A stretch of DNA of 44,568 nucleotides from CAZLYF01 sp964586835 (GCA_964586835.1 CAZPIC010000018.1:1-44568), one strand, 5' to 3'; counted from the first letter of the stretch, positions 15,636 to 24,048 are shown. Notes: generated from the sequence alone by a model not told the origin. A program made the numbers and translations.

Positions 15636-16598
15636 TCAGCTCCCCCGTTTTTCAATCGCCCTGAGCGTCGCGCTGCGTGCGCGGATATTCCGCGCCACCT
15701 CGTCTGGCCCAGGTTTCATGGGGCAGCCGTCCACCGACCGCAGCACAGGGACCCTCCCGCAGGTGCATACGGGGAAAAAAGGTGGACAGACGCAGGGTTT
15801 TTCCATGGCTGTAAAGGCGCGCTTGACGATTCTGTCCTCCGCAGAATGAAATGTGAGAACGCAGAGCCTTCCCCCGGGCTTCAGGCAGTCCACCCAGTCT
15901 TTGAGTGCCCCTGGCAAAGGCTCGAGTTCATCATTGACAGCGATGCGGACGGCCTGGAAGGTCTTCCGGGCAGGGTGTCCCTTTTCCCGGCGGCGAACCC
16001 CTTCCGGGATCGCCCTGTCCACCACGCGCACCAGGTCTCCTGTCGTTCGGAGGGGAGCCTCTGTCCGCGTACGGACAAGGGTTGCGGCGATCCGCACTGC
16101 CCAGCGCTCATCGGCATATACCCGCAGGGCATGGGCCAGCGTTTCCTCGCTGACGACCGACAGCCACTCGGCTGCCGTTATCCCGCGGGACCTGTCCATC
16201 CGCATGTCCAAAGGCATGTCCGCATGGTAGGAGAAACCTCTTTCAGCGTCATCCAGCTGAAAGGAGGATACGCCCAGGTCCAGCAGCGCCCCATCCAGGA
16301 CGGTGCCCTCTCCGATAAGGCGCTTCACATCCTGGAAGTTGCCGTGGATGGGCACCATCGTCTCCGGCGCGCCAAACCGTTTCACCGTTTCCCTGAGCAC
16401 CTCAGCATCCCGATCAATGGCATAGAGCCTCCCCCGCGCGCCAACAGCCTGAAGGATCGCCGCGCTGTGGCCGCCTCCCCCTACCGTGCCATCCGCGAAG
16501 ACATCACCGGCCACGGGCTGGAGCACTTCAAGCACTTCCCGCTGCATCACCGGCACATGGCCGGATGCCGCGTCTCCCCCGTCCCTCTGCCCTTCCAT
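15636..16598 (-). CDS. rsmH: 16S rRNA (cytosine1402-N4)-methyltransferase
   Basis: RsmH (MraW) methylates N4 of C1402 of 16S rRNA. The 320-residue protein has HVPVMQREVLEVL, the SAM-binding FADGTVGGGGHS, LYAIDRDAEVL, GALLDLGVSSFQLDD, RGFSYHADMPLDMRMD, and near the C-terminus LTFHSAEDRIVKR, all diagnostic. It has left the division/cell-wall cluster where mraW usually sits and lies between valS and rsmI. The start at 16598 has no strong ribosome binding site and is 14 bp from the valS stop, so it probably depends on translational coupling. Confidence 0.95.
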   Translation of the reverse strand: MEGQRDGGDAASGHVPVMQREVLEVLQPVAGDVFADGTVGGGGHSAAILQAVGARGRLYAIDRDAEVLRETVKRFGAPETMVPIHGNFQDVKRLIGEGTVLDGALLDLGVSSFQLDDAERGFSYHADMPLDMRMDRSRGITAAEWLSVVSEETLAHALRVYADERWAVRIAATLVRTRTEAPLRTTGDLVRVVDRAIPEGVRRREKGHPARKTFQAVRIAVNDELEPLPGALKDWVDCLKPGGRLCVLTFHSAEDRIVKRAFTAMEKPCVCPPFFPVCTCGRVPVLRSVDGCPMKPGPDEVARNIRARSATLRAIEKRGS

Positions 16599-16612
16599 TT
16601 TCGCTATTGCGT

Positions 16613-19264
16613 TCAGGGTTTCAGTTCCTCAAGGCGCGCATGAAGCGCTTCGACCACCTTGTCAATGTCTGTCAGTTTCTTCCGCTCGGCTTCCACCAGC
16701 GCCGGCGGGGCCTTGCCAAGAAAGCCGGGGTTGGAAAGCCGCGTCTGCGCGCGCGCCCTTTCGCCTTCGGCATCTTGAAGCTCCCGCCGGATCCTTTTCA
16801 TTTCCTTCTCAGGGTCCACCAGGTCCCCAAGGGGAATCAGCACCTCGCAGAAGGGGCTGACCACCGTGACCGTCTTCTCCGGAACGCTTTCGTCCCCCTT
16901 CAGGATTTCCACAGACGACGCGCCAGCCAGCCGCCTGAAGTACTCGTCGGCAGTGGCGAAGGTGCTTTCCCAACCCACGGTGGGCTTGATCAGCAGCCTA
17001 AGCCTTTGGGATGGCTGCACCTTCATTTCGGCCCTCAGGTTTCGGATCGCCCGGATGACGTCCATGATTGCCTGCATCCTGCGCTCCTCTTCGCCAAACA
17101 CAAGATCTTCCCGATACACGGGCCAGGTCGAAGCCATGCAGGATGCACCTGCCAGTCCCGGCAGCTGGCCGTAGAGTTCCTCTGTCAGAAAGGGCATGAA
17201 GGGATGCAGCATGCGCAGCAGAGCGGAGAGGACGTACAGGAGCACCGCGCGCGCAGTCGCCTTTCTGACAGGATCCCCGCCCGACAGGTCGCTCTTGACG
17301 CTTTCAATGTACCAGTCACAAAACTCGCTCCAGACAAAGTCATACAGCTTCTGGGCGGCGAGGCCATGCTCCGAGCGCAGAAGATGCTCTGCCGTTTCAC
17401 GCGCCGCGCCCATGCACCGGGACAGGATCCACTTGTCCGCGGTGGTGAACGCCCTGCCTTGCAGGGGCTCCTCCTGGCCCTCCAGGTTCATCAGCACAAA
17501 CCTGGCCGCGTTCCACACCTTGTTGGCAAAATTCCTCGCGGCCTCGACCTTCTCCTGAGAATAGCGCATGTCATTGCCCGGGCTGATGCCCATGCAGAGG
17601 GAAAAGCGCAGGGCGTCTGCGCCGTAGCTTGACACGATTTCCAGAGGGTCGATACCGTTCCCGAGGGACTTCGCCATCTTGCGCCCCTGCGCATCCCGCA
17701 CCAGTCCATGGATCAGCACCGTATCAAAGGGTACCTGCCCCATATTTTCAATTCCGCTGAACATCATCCGGGCAACCCAGAAAAAGATAATGTCGTAGCC
17801 GGTAACGAGGGTCGACGTCGGGTAGAAGTAGCGCAGGTCCTCGGTATCCTCCGGCCAACCCAGTGTCGAAAAGGGCCACAGCGCGGAGGAAAACCAGGTA
17901 TCCAGCACATCCTCGTCCTGCACAGGATGCTCAGCGCCGCAGGCCGGGCAGGCTTCAGGAGCCTCTGTCGCCACGGTCATTTCACCACAGCTTTCACAAT
18001 ACCAGGCGGGAATCCTGTGCCCCCACCACAGCTGCCTGCTGATGCACCAGTCCCGGATATTCTCCATCCAGTTAAAGTAGATCCTGCTATAGCGCTCCGG
18101 GATGAACCTCGTCTCCCCGCTGCGCACCGCCTCGATGGCCGGGCGGGCCAGCGGCGCCATCGACACAAACCACTGGCGGCTGATCAGGGGCTCCACCGTG
18201 GTCCCGCACCGGTAGCAGGCCCCCACATTGTGGCTGTGTCCCTCAGCTTTCACAAGCAGCCCCTGGTCTTCCAGATCCCTGAGAACCTGTTCTCGGCACT
18301 GAAGGGTGGTCATCCCCCGGTACGCCTCACCGGCTTCCTCGTTCATCAGCCCGTCCAAGCCGATGACGCACCGGAACTCCAGGCCATGGCGCTCTGCAAC
18401 CTCAAAGTCATTGGGGTCATGGGCCGGCGTCATTTTGACGGCGCCCGTGCCAAAGGTCCTGTCCACATATGCATCCGCAACGACAGGGATCTCCCGATTC
18501 ATCAGGGGCAGGAGGACCTTCTTCCCCACAAGATCCCTGTACCGGGGATCCTCTGGGTTCACAGCAACGCCTGTATCCCCCAGCATGGTCTCCGGCCGGG
18601 TGGTGGCGACGATAACGCCCTCCTCCCCCTCGACGCCGGGGTATCTGATGTGCCAGAGTTGCGATTGCTTTTCCTCATACTCCACTTCTGTATCCGACAG
18701 AGCCGTCCGACAATCGCTGCACCAGTTGATGATCCGATCGCCCCTGTATACCAGGCCCTTCCTGTACAGGCGGACAAAGACTTCCCGCACCGCGTGCGAG
18801 CAGCCCTCATCCATGGTGAAGCGTTCCCTGGACCAGTCACAGCTTGCACCCAGGCTTCTGAGCTGTTCGGTAATCCTGCCGCCGTACTTCTTCTTCCATT
18901 GCCAGGCCCTTTCAAGAAAGGCCTCCCTGCCAATCTCCTGTTTGCTCAGGCCTTCCGCGGCGATCTGTTCGACGATCTTCAGCTCCGTCGCGATGGAAGC
19001 GTGGTCAGTGCCCGGCAGCCACAGCGTCGGGTCGCCATACATGCGGTGGAAGCGCGCAAGGGAGTCCTGCAGCGTGCAGTCCAGGGCGTGGCCCATGTGC
19101 AGCTCGCCGGTGATGTTGGGCGGAGGCATCATGATCGTGAAGGGCTTCTTGCCTGGAACCCTCTTCGCGACGAAGGCTCCGGTCTTTTCCCAGCCTTCAT
19201 AAATTTTTCCTTCTATCTCCGAAGGCGCGTAGCTTTTTTTCATCGTGAAAGCGTTTTCTGGCAT
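16613..19264 (-). CDS. valS: Valyl-tRNA synthetase
   Basis: The 883-residue class I synthetase charges tRNA-Val. Motifs seen: PPNITGELHMGHAL with HMGH at 56-59 (HIGH box), LWLPGTDHASIATE, the editing-domain TTRPETMLGDTGVAV, a zinc-knuckle-like CESCG...CPACG, WFSSALWPFSTLGWP, and KMAKSLGNGIDP (KMSKS box). A C-terminal coiled-coil arm rich in Glu/Arg closes it. I start at ATG 19264, with GGAGGGGG just upstream. The reading frame continues 40 codons further but that part is the T-box terminator region, not protein. Expression is likely controlled by uncharged tRNA-Val through that leader. Confidence 0.97.
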   Translation of the reverse strand: MPENAFTMKKSYAPSEIEGKIYEGWEKTGAFVAKRVPGKKPFTIMMPPPNITGELHMGHALDCTLQDSLARFHRMYGDPTLWLPGTDHASIATELKIVEQIAAEGLSKQEIGREAFLERAWQWKKKYGGRITEQLRSLGASCDWSRERFTMDEGCSHAVREVFVRLYRKGLVYRGDRIINWCSDCRTALSDTEVEYEEKQSQLWHIRYPGVEGEEGVIVATTRPETMLGDTGVAVNPEDPRYRDLVGKKVLLPLMNREIPVVADAYVDRTFGTGAVKMTPAHDPNDFEVAERHGLEFRCVIGLDGLMNEEAGEAYRGMTTLQCREQVLRDLEDQGLLVKAEGHSHNVGACYRCGTTVEPLISRQWFVSMAPLARPAIEAVRSGETRFIPERYSRIYFNWMENIRDWCISRQLWWGHRIPAWYCESCGEMTVATEAPEACPACGAEHPVQDEDVLDTWFSSALWPFSTLGWPEDTEDLRYFYPTSTLVTGYDIIFFWVARMMFSGIENMGQVPFDTVLIHGLVRDAQGRKMAKSLGNGIDPLEIVSSYGADALRFSLCMGISPGNDMRYSQEKVEAARNFANKVWNAARFVLMNLEGQEEPLQGRAFTTADKWILSRCMGAARETAEHLLRSEHGLAAQKLYDFVWSEFCDWYIESVKSDLSGGDPVRKATARAVLLYVLSALLRMLHPFMPFLTEELYGQLPGLAGASCMASTWPVYREDLVFGEEERRMQAIMDVIRAIRNLRAEMKVQPSQRLRLLIKPTVGWESTFATADEYFRRLAGASSVEILKGDESVPEKTVTVVSPFCEVLIPLGDLVDPEKEMKRIRRELQDAEGERARAQTRLSNPGFLGKAPPALVEAERKKLTDIDKVVEALHARLEELKP

Positions 19265-19500
19265 GTCCCCCTCCAAAAAGTGCCCCGTCCTGAAGGACGG
19301 AGCAACCCGTGGTACCACCTTGCTTCGCGGCACAGAACGCACCGCCTCTTTTCGCTGTATCGGGCTCAGCCCGGGCGGAGCCATGTCCGCCTCCCTCAGA
19401 TGCGACCTTCCGCGAACTGTTGCCTTGCGCTCTTTCAGCCCAAGGAGCGCTTCTCTGACAGGGCTGCTTGCGTACTCCTCATCGTCTCAGGGAACGATAT
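19265..19500 (-). promoter_or_regulatory. T-box riboswitch leader of valS
   Basis: The minus-strand RNA between rpmF and valS carries the hallmark T-box sequence AAGGTGGTACCACGGG (about 19306-19321). A terminator hairpin with U-run follows, and then the valS ribosome binding site. Upstream is a Stem I-like region: CAGAGAAGCGCTC, then a GCGCTC/GAGCGC stem whose loop contains GGGCTGAAA, then AAGGTCGCATCTGAG. The GTC there (19404-19406) is the likely specifier, a valine codon, agreeing with the downstream gene. Binding of uncharged tRNA-Val would stabilise the antiterminator and allow valS, rsmH and rsmI to be transcribed. No separate promoter is clear, so the leader may be part of the yceD-rpmF transcript. 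Confidence 0.88.
19275..19303 (-). terminator. Regulated terminator of the valS T-box
   Basis: In the minus-strand RNA, CCGTCC pairs with GGACGG over a TTCA loop. A run of five U residues follows eleven bases before the valS start. The 5' arm overlaps the 3' side of the T-box antiterminator, as expected for a conditional terminator. Confidence 0.85.
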
Positions 19501-19520
19501 ATCCCCCGGCCCAGGGCCGC

Positions 19521-19715
19521 TTAGGACGACTTCTTCTCCTTGTCCATCTCGATGACCTGCTTACCATCATAAAAGCCACAGTGCCCGCATACGCGGTGGG
19601 AGAGCTTCATCTGATGGCAGTGCGGGCAGGCTGCGATGGCGGGCAGGTCCAGCTTCCAGTGCGTCCGCCGCCTGCGCCCGCGCGCACGGGATACTTTTCC
19701 CTTTGGAACAGCCAT
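19521..19715 (-). CDS. rpmF: Ribosomal protein bL32
   Basis: This 64-residue basic protein starts MAVPKGKVSRARGRRRRTHW, the invariant N-terminus of bL32. It has a zinc ribbon formed by Cys30-Pro-His-Cys33 and Cys43-Gly-His-Cys46. The ribosome binding site GGAGG is seven bases before ATG 19715. The usual neighbour, a DUF177/YceD protein, lies just upstream. All four zinc cysteines are kept, so this is the zinc-containing form. Confidence 0.96.
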   Translation of the reverse strand: MAVPKGKVSRARGRRRRTHWKLDLPAIAACPHCHQMKLSHRVCGHCGFYDGKQVIEMDKEKKSS

Positions 19716-19780
19716 ATCTTTACCTCCAGTGATTGATAGGATGGGCAGAGCCGTGAAACCCGCCCCGTGTCCGACCTGGT

Positions 19781-20236
19781 TTAGCCTCCTCCGTCCTGCG
19801 GTTCCAGAGAAAGCCCGGGCATCCCCGGACAGTTCTCCCTGCACAGAAAGCGGATGGGAAGCTCCAGCAACGCAAGCGTGAGCGCCAGGTGGCTCAAGTC
19901 TGCCTTCTGGCCATCAAAGGAAAACCCCTCGTCTTCCCTGACGCAGCCCTCAGCCCGCTCCTTCCTGAGACGAGGACGCAGGGCTTCGTCAAAGGGCACA
20001 GAGATCGGGACGGTCACCGGGGCGAGGCAACGGGCACAATGACCGCTTGCGCTTACTTTCATCACCCCTCGCATCAGCAGGCTTCCGTCCCTCACGGAGA
20101 AGGTACCACTGAAGATGGCCGCCTCGGGAAACTCAATGGTCTCCCCCATGATCCTCTGGGCGGGAACCCGCTCGCGGTGCGTGAAGGGAATCTCCCTGCC
20201 CGGAGCCTTCGCAGCGAGCGACGCATCCAGCATCAT
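19781..20236 (-). CDS. DUF177/YceD family protein
   Basis: This 151-residue protein matches the family found almost always directly before rpmF and implicated in 23S rRNA accumulation. It has GHCARCLAPVTVPIS (Cys-x-x-Cys), an acidic middle, DLSHLALTLALLELPIRFLCRENCPG and a short tail. Family members usually end with a second pair (GLCPxCG); here that becomes PGMPGLSLEP, so the second knuckle is incomplete. Its frame stops 65 bp before rpmF. The start ATG 20236 has GGAGGG upstream, and a consensus promoter lies at 20264-20292. Confidence 0.8.
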   Translation of the reverse strand: MMLDASLAAKAPGREIPFTHRERVPAQRIMGETIEFPEAAIFSGTFSVRDGSLLMRGVMKVSASGHCARCLAPVTVPISVPFDEALRPRLRKERAEGCVREDEGFSFDGQKADLSHLALTLALLELPIRFLCRENCPGMPGLSLEPQDGGG

Positions 20237-20263
20237 AAGCCCTCCCCGTTCAAGCGCCTGTGC

Positions 20264-20292
20264 ATTATAGGGACGCGTTCATCCCCTGTCAA
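20264..20292 (-). promoter_or_regulatory. Consensus promoter for yceD-rpmF (and perhaps valS)
   Basis: TTGACA (20287-20292) and TATAAT (20264-20269) on the minus strand are perfect and 17 bp apart. The -35 box lies inside the last codons of jag, so the yceD-rpmF genes have their own start of transcription although they follow jag on the same strand. Confidence 0.9.
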
Positions 20293-21376
20293 CGCGTCCG
20301 TTGCCTTCTGCGGGAACTCCTCTCAGGTTGCCCTCGCTACTTCGCCTATCGTCTGCGGGCGTGCTCCGATTCAGCGTGATGACCACGTGGCGGTTTGGCT
20401 CCTCGCCTTCCGAATGCGTCTTCACCTCGGGGTGGTTTTGCAGGGCACTGTGCAGGATACGGCGCTCATAGGGGTTCATGGGCTCCATGGTCACTTTTCG
20501 GCCCGTTTTCTGGGCGCGGTTTGCCATTCTGGTCGCCAGGCGCACCAGCGCATCTTCGCGCTTGGCGCGGTAGCCCTCGCTGTCCAGAGTGACGCGGACA
20601 TAGTTTTCCAGCCCGCGGTTTACGTACAAGCCCGTCAGATACTGAAGCGCGTCAAGCGTTTCGCCCCTGCGTCCGATGAGGATACCTCGCTCGTCCCCTT
20701 CCATATTAACCCTGACATGGCCTTCGTCATCTGTGCTCACTGAAACGCTGACTTCAACCCCCATCAAAGCGGTCAGTTCCTGCAAAAAGCGCTGGGCGCT
20801 CCCCGCGGGGATGGCGGGGTCGACCTGCGGCGCGGGGCGGAGCGGCTCATCCGTTTTCTGTGACTGCTTTGGGCGGGGTCTGCGCGGTCTTGGCTCCGAA
20901 TTCCGGTCCGCGACCGCTTCCTTTGCCTTTTCCGCAGGTTTCTCCAACGGCTTTGAAGCCGCCTTCTTCGCGGGTCTCGCCCCCGCAGCCCTTGATCCCG
21001 CCTGCTTCTCCCCTGCGGGCGCCGGGGCTTTGGGGCCAGTCGCAACGGCCCTGGGCTCCTGCGCCGGTTTCCCGGTCTTTTGCCGGTCGGACCTTTCCGG
21101 TTTTTGCCTGTCAGCCTTCTCCTGCTTACACGGTGACGGGTCCGGCCTTCTGTCGCTCAGGGCGCCTGCGAAGTAGGACCGCGCATCCTTTTGTGGCTCC
21201 TCGTCCCTGACTGTCATCCGCACCCTTGCTGGACGGCTTCCAAACAGGCCAAAGAGGCCCTTGCTGCCCTCCTCCAGGATGTCCACCGTTACATCTCCGA
21301 TACTCAGTCCAAGGTGCTCAAGACCGGCGGATATCGCCTCCTCAACGGTTTTTCCAATCGATTCGTGGCTTCTCAT
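20279..21376 (-). CDS. jag: RNA-binding protein Jag (KhpB)
   Basis: Jag/KhpB is an RNA-binding regulator linked to cell elongation. The 365-residue protein has an N-terminal Jag domain (GKTVEEAISAGLEHLGL, then GSKGLFGLFGSRPARVRM), a long low-complexity Lys/Pro/Ala/Arg-rich linker (about 65-185), a KH domain with RGILIGRRGETLDALQYL, and a C-terminal R3H domain with MNPYERRILHSAL (R-x3-H type). The linker is longer than usual for the family. The gene overlaps the yidC stop by four bases, the standard order in Firmicutes. Confidence 0.93.
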   Translation of the reverse strand: MRSHESIGKTVEEAISAGLEHLGLSIGDVTVDILEEGSKGLFGLFGSRPARVRMTVRDEEPQKDARSYFAGALSDRRPDPSPCKQEKADRQKPERSDRQKTGKPAQEPRAVATGPKAPAPAGEKQAGSRAAGARPAKKAASKPLEKPAEKAKEAVADRNSEPRPRRPRPKQSQKTDEPLRPAPQVDPAIPAGSAQRFLQELTALMGVEVSVSVSTDDEGHVRVNMEGDERGILIGRRGETLDALQYLTGLYVNRGLENYVRVTLDSEGYRAKREDALVRLATRMANRAQKTGRKVTMEPMNPYERRILHSALQNHPEVKTHSEGEEPNRHVVITLNRSTPADDRRSSEGNLRGVPAEGNGRVDRG

Positions 21377-22434
21377 GTCAACGACACCTCTCCTTTGGCT
21401 TCTGCCGCCAACCGATCAGCCTTGTCAAAATACCGCGTGATGAAAACACTCTGCACCGTGGCCACGAGGTTGCTGACCACCCAGTACATGGCAAAACCCG
21501 CGTTGCTGGTCAGGCAGATGAATACAGAAAAAAGAGGGAAAAAATACTTCATGAATCCGCCCATGCCGGGCGCCTGTCCCTGGGCACCCGCCTGGCCCGC
21601 GCCAGGCGTGGCAGCGGCGGCGGCTGGGTTCAGCTTCGTCATCAGGATCTGGGACCCGCCCGCCAGCAGGGGCAGGATCAGATACCCATTAAAGTGCTGA
21701 TACACCGTGATGCTAAACAGGAAGAAGTTCAAATTCGCCCAGCCCTTCATCGGTGCCAGCTTAGCCATGTACAGGGGCATCCCCTGCATCACCGTAAGGA
21801 TATCGGGCAACACCGCGTCCAGCGCTGCCTTAGAGGCGAAAGAGCCTTCCGTCAGGCCAATGAAATCCGGAAGTTTTTCTGCGATGTTCATCCCGATCAG
21901 GTTGATCTTGTCCGGGCTCAGGCTCCTAAAGACGCTGTCCCACACGTCTGAAGGAATCGCCTTGATGGTGTTGATGTCCGGGATCATCGTCGAAAACAGC
22001 GAGTCCGGCATCCACAGGTTGCTCACCCACAGCCAGCCCTCAAACTGGGGCTCATGCCCAGCCAGGTAATCAAACACCTGCCGGGCAATCTGCTCGTTGG
22101 CGATAGCGCGCATCGCCGCAAACATGGCCAGCAGTACCGGAAACTGGATCAGCATGGGGAGACAGCCCGACAGAGGGCTGTACCCTTCCTTCTTCATCAG
22201 CTCCGACTGCTTTTGCTGGAGTTTCTGCTTGTCGTTGGCATACTTTTTCTGGAGGGCGTTCAGCTGCGGCTGGATTGTCTGCATCTTCCGCATGCCCTTA
22301 CGGCTTTTAATCTCCAGCGGCAACAGAACCATTTTGATCAGAATGGTGAACACGACGATGGACCAGCCGTAGTTTCTGAGGATGTCATAAATGAAGCTCA
22401 GCACCGCCCTGAGCGCGTCATTAATCGCGGACAC
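21373..22434 (-). CDS. yidC: Membrane protein insertase YidC (short Gram-positive type)
   Basis: YidC inserts and folds membrane proteins alone or with SecYEG. The 353-residue protein has no large periplasmic domain. It begins with an amphipathic stretch and a first membrane segment, NYGWSIVVFTILIKMVLLPLEIKSRKGMRKM. A coiled cytoplasmic hairpin follows (NALQKKYANDKQKLQQKQSELMKKEG), then GCLPMLIQFPVLLAMFAAM and further membrane segments. The conserved arginine of the hydrophilic groove is a lysine (ILIKMVLLPL). The loop between the second and third segments is longer than in B. subtilis SpoIIIJ. It ends with a Met/Gly/Pro-rich tail region before the last segments. Confidence 0.93.
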   Translation of the reverse strand: MSAINDALRAVLSFIYDILRNYGWSIVVFTILIKMVLLPLEIKSRKGMRKMQTIQPQLNALQKKYANDKQKLQQKQSELMKKEGYSPLSGCLPMLIQFPVLLAMFAAMRAIANEQIARQVFDYLAGHEPQFEGWLWVSNLWMPDSLFSTMIPDINTIKAIPSDVWDSVFRSLSPDKINLIGMNIAEKLPDFIGLTEGSFASKAALDAVLPDILTVMQGMPLYMAKLAPMKGWANLNFFLFSITVYQHFNGYLILPLLAGGSQILMTKLNPAAAAATPGAGQAGAQGQAPGMGGFMKYFFPLFSVFICLTSNAGFAMYWVVSNLVATVQSVFITRYFDKADRLAAEAKGEVSLT

Positions 22435-22438
22435 TCTT

Positions 22439-22678
22439 TCAGTCCCTCCTAATCACAGAGTCCGGCAGTTCCGGGACAGGATCATAGCCACCCTTTCGAA
22501 ACGGGTGGCATCGTAGAACCCTGCGCAATGCCATCCCTCCGCCCAGAAGCGCCCCATATCGCTCCAGAGCGACGAGGGCGTACTCGGAACAGCTGGGCAC
22601 ATACCGGCAGGACGCGGGCAAGTGTGGGCTAAGAGCCCTTTGGTACAGACGGATGAAGACTACCAACAGGGTTTTCAT
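22439..22678 (-). CDS. yidD: Membrane protein insertion efficiency factor YidD
   Basis: This 79-residue protein has the family signature RLYQRALSPHLPASCRYVPSCSEYALVALERYG and RRVLRCHPFRKGGYDPVP, with three conserved cysteines. YidD assists YidC-dependent insertion at the inner face of the membrane. It overlaps rnpA by four bases (ATGA) and ends a few bases before yidC. Confidence 0.95.
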   Translation of the reverse strand: MKTLLVVFIRLYQRALSPHLPASCRYVPSCSEYALVALERYGALLGGGMALRRVLRCHPFRKGGYDPVPELPDSVIRRD

Positions 22679-23010
22679 TGCTCTTCCCTGTATAGCTTCA
22701 TTTTGCGCAGCGCCCGTTCCATGTCACGCGCGATGGCCTGGAAGTCTGCCTGCGCGGCAGAAGCGCGCGCTGTGAAGACGTAATATCCCTTCTTCAGACA
22801 ATCCATGCGAAGGCGGAAATTCTCACGCATACGCCGCTTGACGCGGTTTCGGACAACCGCTCCGCCCACCTTCCTGCTGACAGAGAAGCCCGCGAGGAGC
22901 CTGTTTGCGCGTACATAGTTCAGGACTATGTGTCCTGAGGCTATGCTTTTGCCTCTGCGGTAGACATACCTGAACTGGCCGTTTTTTCTGAGCCGGTTCG
23001 CCCGTTGCAT
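22675..23010 (-). CDS. rnpA: Ribonuclease P protein component
   Basis: RnpA is the protein cofactor of RNase P, which matures the 5' ends of tRNAs. The 111-residue basic protein has RLRKNGQFRYVYRRGKS, FSVSRKVGGAVVRNRVKRRMRENFR (the RNR motif) and a C-terminal helix. I chose ATG 23010, preceded by AGAGGA, over an upstream in-frame ATG at 23073 that adds unrelated residues. It follows rpmH in the usual order. Confidence 0.95.
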   Translation of the reverse strand: MQRANRLRKNGQFRYVYRRGKSIASGHIVLNYVRANRLLAGFSVSRKVGGAVVRNRVKRRMRENFRLRMDCLKKGYYVFTARASAAQADFQAIARDMERALRKMKLYREEQ

Positions 23011-23116
23011 TCGGTCCTCTCCCACTGTCCGCAAACAAGGAAAGCCCGCCCCCTGGCAGTCTCTGCGCGGCAAGCGGTGGGGCGGGCCAAGCCATGCGGA
23101 AAAAACGCCGCTTCGG

Positions 23117-23251
23117 TCAAACGGTCAGCCGCTTGCGGCCCCGGCGTCGCCGGGCTGCAAGGATGCGCCTACCACTTCGGGTGGACATCCTCGCGCGGAA
23201 ACCATGGACCTTGCTTCGCTGGCGTTTCTTGGGCTGATAGGTGCGCAGCAT
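23117..23251 (-). CDS. rpmH: Ribosomal protein bL34
   Basis: The 44-residue, arginine/lysine-rich protein starts MLRTYQPKKRQRSKVHGFR and continues with RMSTRSGRRILAARRRRGRKRL, an essentially textbook bL34. A further in-frame start at 23338 is excluded because the promoter lies inside it. AGAAGGAG is found upstream, slightly far from the ATG. In most bacteria dnaA and the origin lie just upstream; here there is only IS debris. Confidence 0.97.
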   Translation of the reverse strand: MLRTYQPKKRQRSKVHGFRARMSTRSGRRILAARRRRGRKRLTV

Positions 23252-23309
23252 TCGGGCAACACTCCTTCTGCAGGGTTCACCTGCCACCGAATACGGCGGC
23301 AACCGCTTT

Positions 23310-23338
23310 ACTATACAGTGGGTCGGAACGCCTGTCAA
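23310..23338 (-). promoter_or_regulatory. Promoter of the rpmH-rnpA-yidD-yidC-jag operon
   Basis: TTGACA (23333-23338) and TATAGT (23310-23315) on the minus strand are 17 bp apart, about 60 bp ahead of the rpmH ATG. The IS end repeats begin only 17 bp beyond the -35 box, so the element stopped just short of disabling this operon. Confidence 0.88.
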
Positions 23339-23354
23339 CCATCAGCGCTGCGCG

Positions 23355-23410
23355 TGTTATCCGCCAGTGAACATTTCACCCCTGTAACCCGCCAGTGAAT
23401 CTTTCACCCC
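23355..23410. repeat. Two 28-bp terminal repeats of a decayed IS
   Basis: Units 23355-23382 and 23383-23410 share TG.TA.CCGCCAGTGAA..TTTCACCCC and are directly adjacent. A third, single unit is at 65-92. Tandem end repeats ahead of a transposase gene are a feature of some integrase-type elements and probably bind the transposase. Confidence 0.75.
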
Positions 23411-23492
23411 CCCCCGGGACCATGAAGCCCGAGCGGAGCCCGGGAGAAGCAGGGGCCGCGCGGCCCCTGACAAATGGTGGGAATATAGGAGG

Positions 23493-23760
23493 ATGAAACG
23501 ATTCATGAGCAAAAAGGAACTCGTAAAGCATCATTTCATTCGACAAGCGGCTGAAGGAAAAATGACCGTTGCTGAGGCTGCGAAAGAGTGAAAGCTATCT
23601 TGCAGGAGGATGAAACAGCTCAAGAAAGCCTACAGAGAAATCGGCCCGGAAGCATGCATTCATGGCAACGCCGAAGACCCGCCTCATGCGAAACGAAGAT
23701 GGGGTCCTCTTACCCGGGGCATTTCCCCCTCCTCACACCTGGCGCAGATTATCCTGGGCC
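23493..23760 (+). pseudogene. Decayed IS transposase (N-terminal helix-turn-helix remnant)
   Basis: After GGAGG a frame starts at 23493 (second ATG 23505): MSKKELVKHHFIRQAAEGKM, then TVAEAAKE, ending at a TGA at 23589. This is the first helix-turn-helix of an integrase-type (ISNCY-like) transposase. A second piece, in another frame from about 23610, reads LKKAYREIGPEACIHGN, which resembles the following segment of the same protein family. The part between them is deleted and the catalytic domain is missing. The stretch 23761-24020 contains nothing I can assign: only low-complexity CT-rich sequence and antisense frames. Confidence 0.7.
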
Positions 23761-24020
23761 ACCGAGATTGAACAGGACAGGGAGACAGCACCACCCTCCC
23801 AGGCACCCTGCCCACTCCTCTTCTTCCTCATCATCATGACCGTCGCACAGCTTTTCCCATTCTGGGCAGGGATCTTTGCTTGTCTTCTGCTTTCTGACAT
23901 GCGCATACCGCTTGCTCTCATCCCCTGGACCTTCCTGTCGGGTCGCAGATCGTTCTCCTCTTTATCACCTCTTGGTGCTTCAGTGGCAATCATTGAAGAC
24001 CACCGCTACGGTGCATGTGA

Positions 24021-24048
24021 AAAAACCCGCCTCCGGGGAGGCGGGTTG
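24021..24048 (-). terminator. Terminator of the first sugar ABC operon
   Basis: In the minus-strand RNA, AACCCGCCTCC pairs with GGAGGCGGGTT around a minimal loop and is followed by a run of U residues (A-tract 24021-24026 on the + strand). It lies 17 bp past the stop of the binding-protein gene. Confidence 0.92.

Noticed and set aside
17708..19555. 615-residue open frame on the + strand opposite valS
   Set aside because: The opposite strand encodes all valyl-tRNA synthetase motifs. The antisense frame has low-complexity composition and also covers the T-box leader.
23357..23366. TTATCCGCC as a DnaA box near rpmH
   Set aside because: It differs from TTATCCACA at two positions, and the same bases occur at 67-75 as part of the IS end repeat. 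No cluster of boxes is present.
23733..23993. Minus-strand frame of 86 residues upstream of the IS remnant
   Set aside because: No recognisable motif or ribosome binding site, and the methionine/lysine run comes from a CAT/TCT-rich low-complexity stretch.
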